NCBI GenBank assembly: GCA_021163455.1
Contig: JAGGWT010000119.1
Coordinates: 1-5,886, forward strand
Reading direction: 5' to 3'
DNA: 5,886 nucleotides
From: Thermoplasmata archaeon
GTDB taxonomy: Archaea > Thermoplasmatota > E2 > DHVEG-1 > B18-G2
Numbering within the stretch: position 1 is the first letter of the stretch; every line of letters begins with the position of its first letter. Below, piece after piece: positions 4,829-5,886 of this stretch. The position numbers were made by a program, and so were the translations under genes. The notes under the pieces are model-generated. The model saw nothing but the letters and a program-made list of their open reading frames with translations. It did no database searches and was not told where the DNA came from.

Positions 4829-5886
4829 ATGGGAAAAATAAGGCCGGAGGATGTCCATAAGATACTGTCAAAATACATGTTAGTCGATGGATTTGATCTC
4901 GTCATGGACTTAAGAAAAAGCAAAGGCTGCAGGATATACGATTCACGGAGAGACAGATGGTTTTTAGATTTCTTTTCATTCTTTGCATCATCTCCTTTAG
5001 GCTGTAATCACCCGGCTCTCCTTGAACCAGATTTTCTCAAGAAACTGGCAGAAGTTGCCGTAAACAAACCCACGAATCCTGATGTCTACACTGTAGAGAT
5101 GGCTGAGTTTGTGGATACCTTTGGTAGACTAGCCATGCCAGATCATTTCAAGCATCTCTTCTTCATAGACGGCGGCGCCCTCGCTGTTGAAAATGCTCTG
5201 AAAACCGCATTCGACTGGAAAATAAGAAAGAACATAGCGGCTGGGAAGGGGGAAAAGGGTGAGCAGGTTATACATTTCCAGGAAGCATTTCATGGCAGGT
5301 CAGGATATACACTATCTCTCACAAACACATTTGATCCAAGAAAGACCATGTACTTTCCCAAATTCAAATGGCCGAGAATCTTGAATCCAAAGTTGAAATT
5401 CCCCATAACAGAAGAAAATCTGAAAGAGACCATAGAAAAAGAAAAAATCGCCATACAGCAGATTCAGAAGGCGATAGAAAAGAATCCAGATGATATAGCT
5501 GCTTTGATAATAGAGCCCATTCAGGGTGAGGGTGGAGATAACCACTTTAGAGGAGAGTTCCTCAGAGAACTCAGAAAGATATGCGATGAGCATGATATCA
5601 TGTATATCGTGGATGAAGTTCAGACTGGAGTTGGATTAACTGGTAAGATGTGGGCTTACCAGCACTTTGATTTCAATCCGGATATTCTCTGTTTCGGAAA
5701 GAAAACACAGGTCTGCGGTATAATGGTAAGTGGGAGAGTTGATGAAGTCAAAGAAAATGTCTTTACTGTTTCTAGCAGAATCAATTCCACGTTTGGAGGA
5801 AATCTTGTTGACATGGTGAGATGTCAGAGATATCTTGAAGTCATAGAAAAGGAGAAACTCGTTGATAATGCGCGAAAACAGGGAGA
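4829..5886 (+). CDS. lat: L-lysine 6-transaminase, PLP-dependent (3' end outside window)
   Basis: A class III, pyridoxal-phosphate-dependent aminotransferase that moves the epsilon-amino group of lysine to 2-oxoglutarate, giving allysine (which cyclises to piperideine-6-carboxylate) and glutamate. The frame is open to the edge, giving 352 residues. Known enzymes are about 450, so roughly the last fifth is missing. Features specific to lysine 6-transaminases are FFIDGGALAVENALK, FHGRSGYTLSLTNTFDP (R157), EPIQGEGGDNH with E234, VDEVQTG with D262, and FGKKTQVCGIM with the Schiff-base lysine at K291 or K292. Further on, SRINSTFGGNLVDMVR also fits the family. ATG 4829 is chosen because the N-terminus RPEDVHKILSKYMLVDGFD matches the family and GGGGGT lies just upstream. 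In bacteria the enzyme serves lysine breakdown or antibiotic precursor supply; here catabolism seems likelier. The gene has its own TATA box and a possible operator. Confidence 0.93.
   Translation, partial: MGKIRPEDVHKILSKYMLVDGFDLVMDLRKSKGCRIYDSRRDRWFLDFFSFFASSPLGCNHPALLEPDFLKKLAEVAVNKPTNPDVYTVEMAEFVDTFGRLAMPDHFKHLFFIDGGALAVENALKTAFDWKIRKNIAAGKGEKGEQVIHFQEAFHGRSGYTLSLTNTFDPRKTMYFPKFKWPRILNPKLKFPITEENLKETIEKEKIAIQQIQKAIEKNPDDIAALIIEPIQGEGGDNHFRGEFLRELRKICDEHDIMYIVDEVQTGVGLTGKMWAYQHFDFNPDILCFGKKTQVCGIMVSGRVDEVKENVFTVSSRINSTFGGNLVDMVRCQRYLEVIEKEKLVDNARKQG

Noticed and set aside
5556..5573. A GAGTTC/GAACTC stem with a 6-base loop
   Set aside because: It lies in the middle of conserved transaminase coding sequence with no regulatory context, so it is most likely chance.
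5312..5593. A 93-codon minus-strand frame inside the lysine transaminase gene
   Set aside because: The plus strand has strong, specific transaminase motifs across the same bases; the minus frame is a shadow.

Overview
The window looks like a piece of an archaeal chromosome of roughly 40% GC. The marker is a full ABCE1/RNase L inhibitor (RLI), the ribosome-recycling ATPase found in archaea and eukaryotes but not in bacteria. Other archaeal signs are TATA-like boxes at plausible distances from several starts, a likely leaderless start for ABCE1, and a strong Shine-Dalgarno at an internal operon gene. The secreted metallopeptidase combines a C2-like N-terminal domain, a DNDGDG/DPDNDG calcium-binding repeat and a HELGHNLG catalytic core. 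I associate that combination with Thermoplasmatota-type Euryarchaeota, but the lineage is an inference from memory of the family and not proven.

Layout. Positions 1-345 (+) hold the C-terminal part of glutamate formimidoyltransferase. One base overlaps the next gene, a stand-alone formiminotransferase-cyclodeaminase-type cyclodeaminase/cyclohydrolase (345-971, +). Its 3' end overlaps the start of a secreted zinc metallopeptidase (940-2376, +). Only 7 bases then separate that gene from the convergent ABCE1 gene (2384-4153, -). A 90-base divergent promoter region (4154-4243) follows, then a five-helix VIT1/CCC1-like membrane protein (4244-4720, +). A 108-base spacer carries a TATA box and an inverted repeat. 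The window ends inside a gene for L-lysine 6-transaminase (4829 to the edge, +), which lacks its last stretch.

How the genes fit together. The first two genes form the pair that moves a formimino group from formiminoglutamate (a histidine breakdown product) to tetrahydrofolate and converts it to methenyl-tetrahydrofolate. The transaminase opens lysine breakdown by its epsilon-amino group. The overlapping exported peptidase could supply amino acids. Together they suggest a protein- or amino-acid-using heterotroph with tetrahydrofolate-linked C1 metabolism. ABCE1 is housekeeping, and the VIT-like protein is a probable metal transporter.

I found no tRNA, rRNA, CRISPR array, insertion sequence or phage gene, and nothing that amounts to a new defence or mobile system. 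The points most worth a second look are the metallopeptidase, whose expected third zinc ligand is asparagine, and the inverted repeat covering the likely transcription start and ribosome binding site of the lysine transaminase gene.
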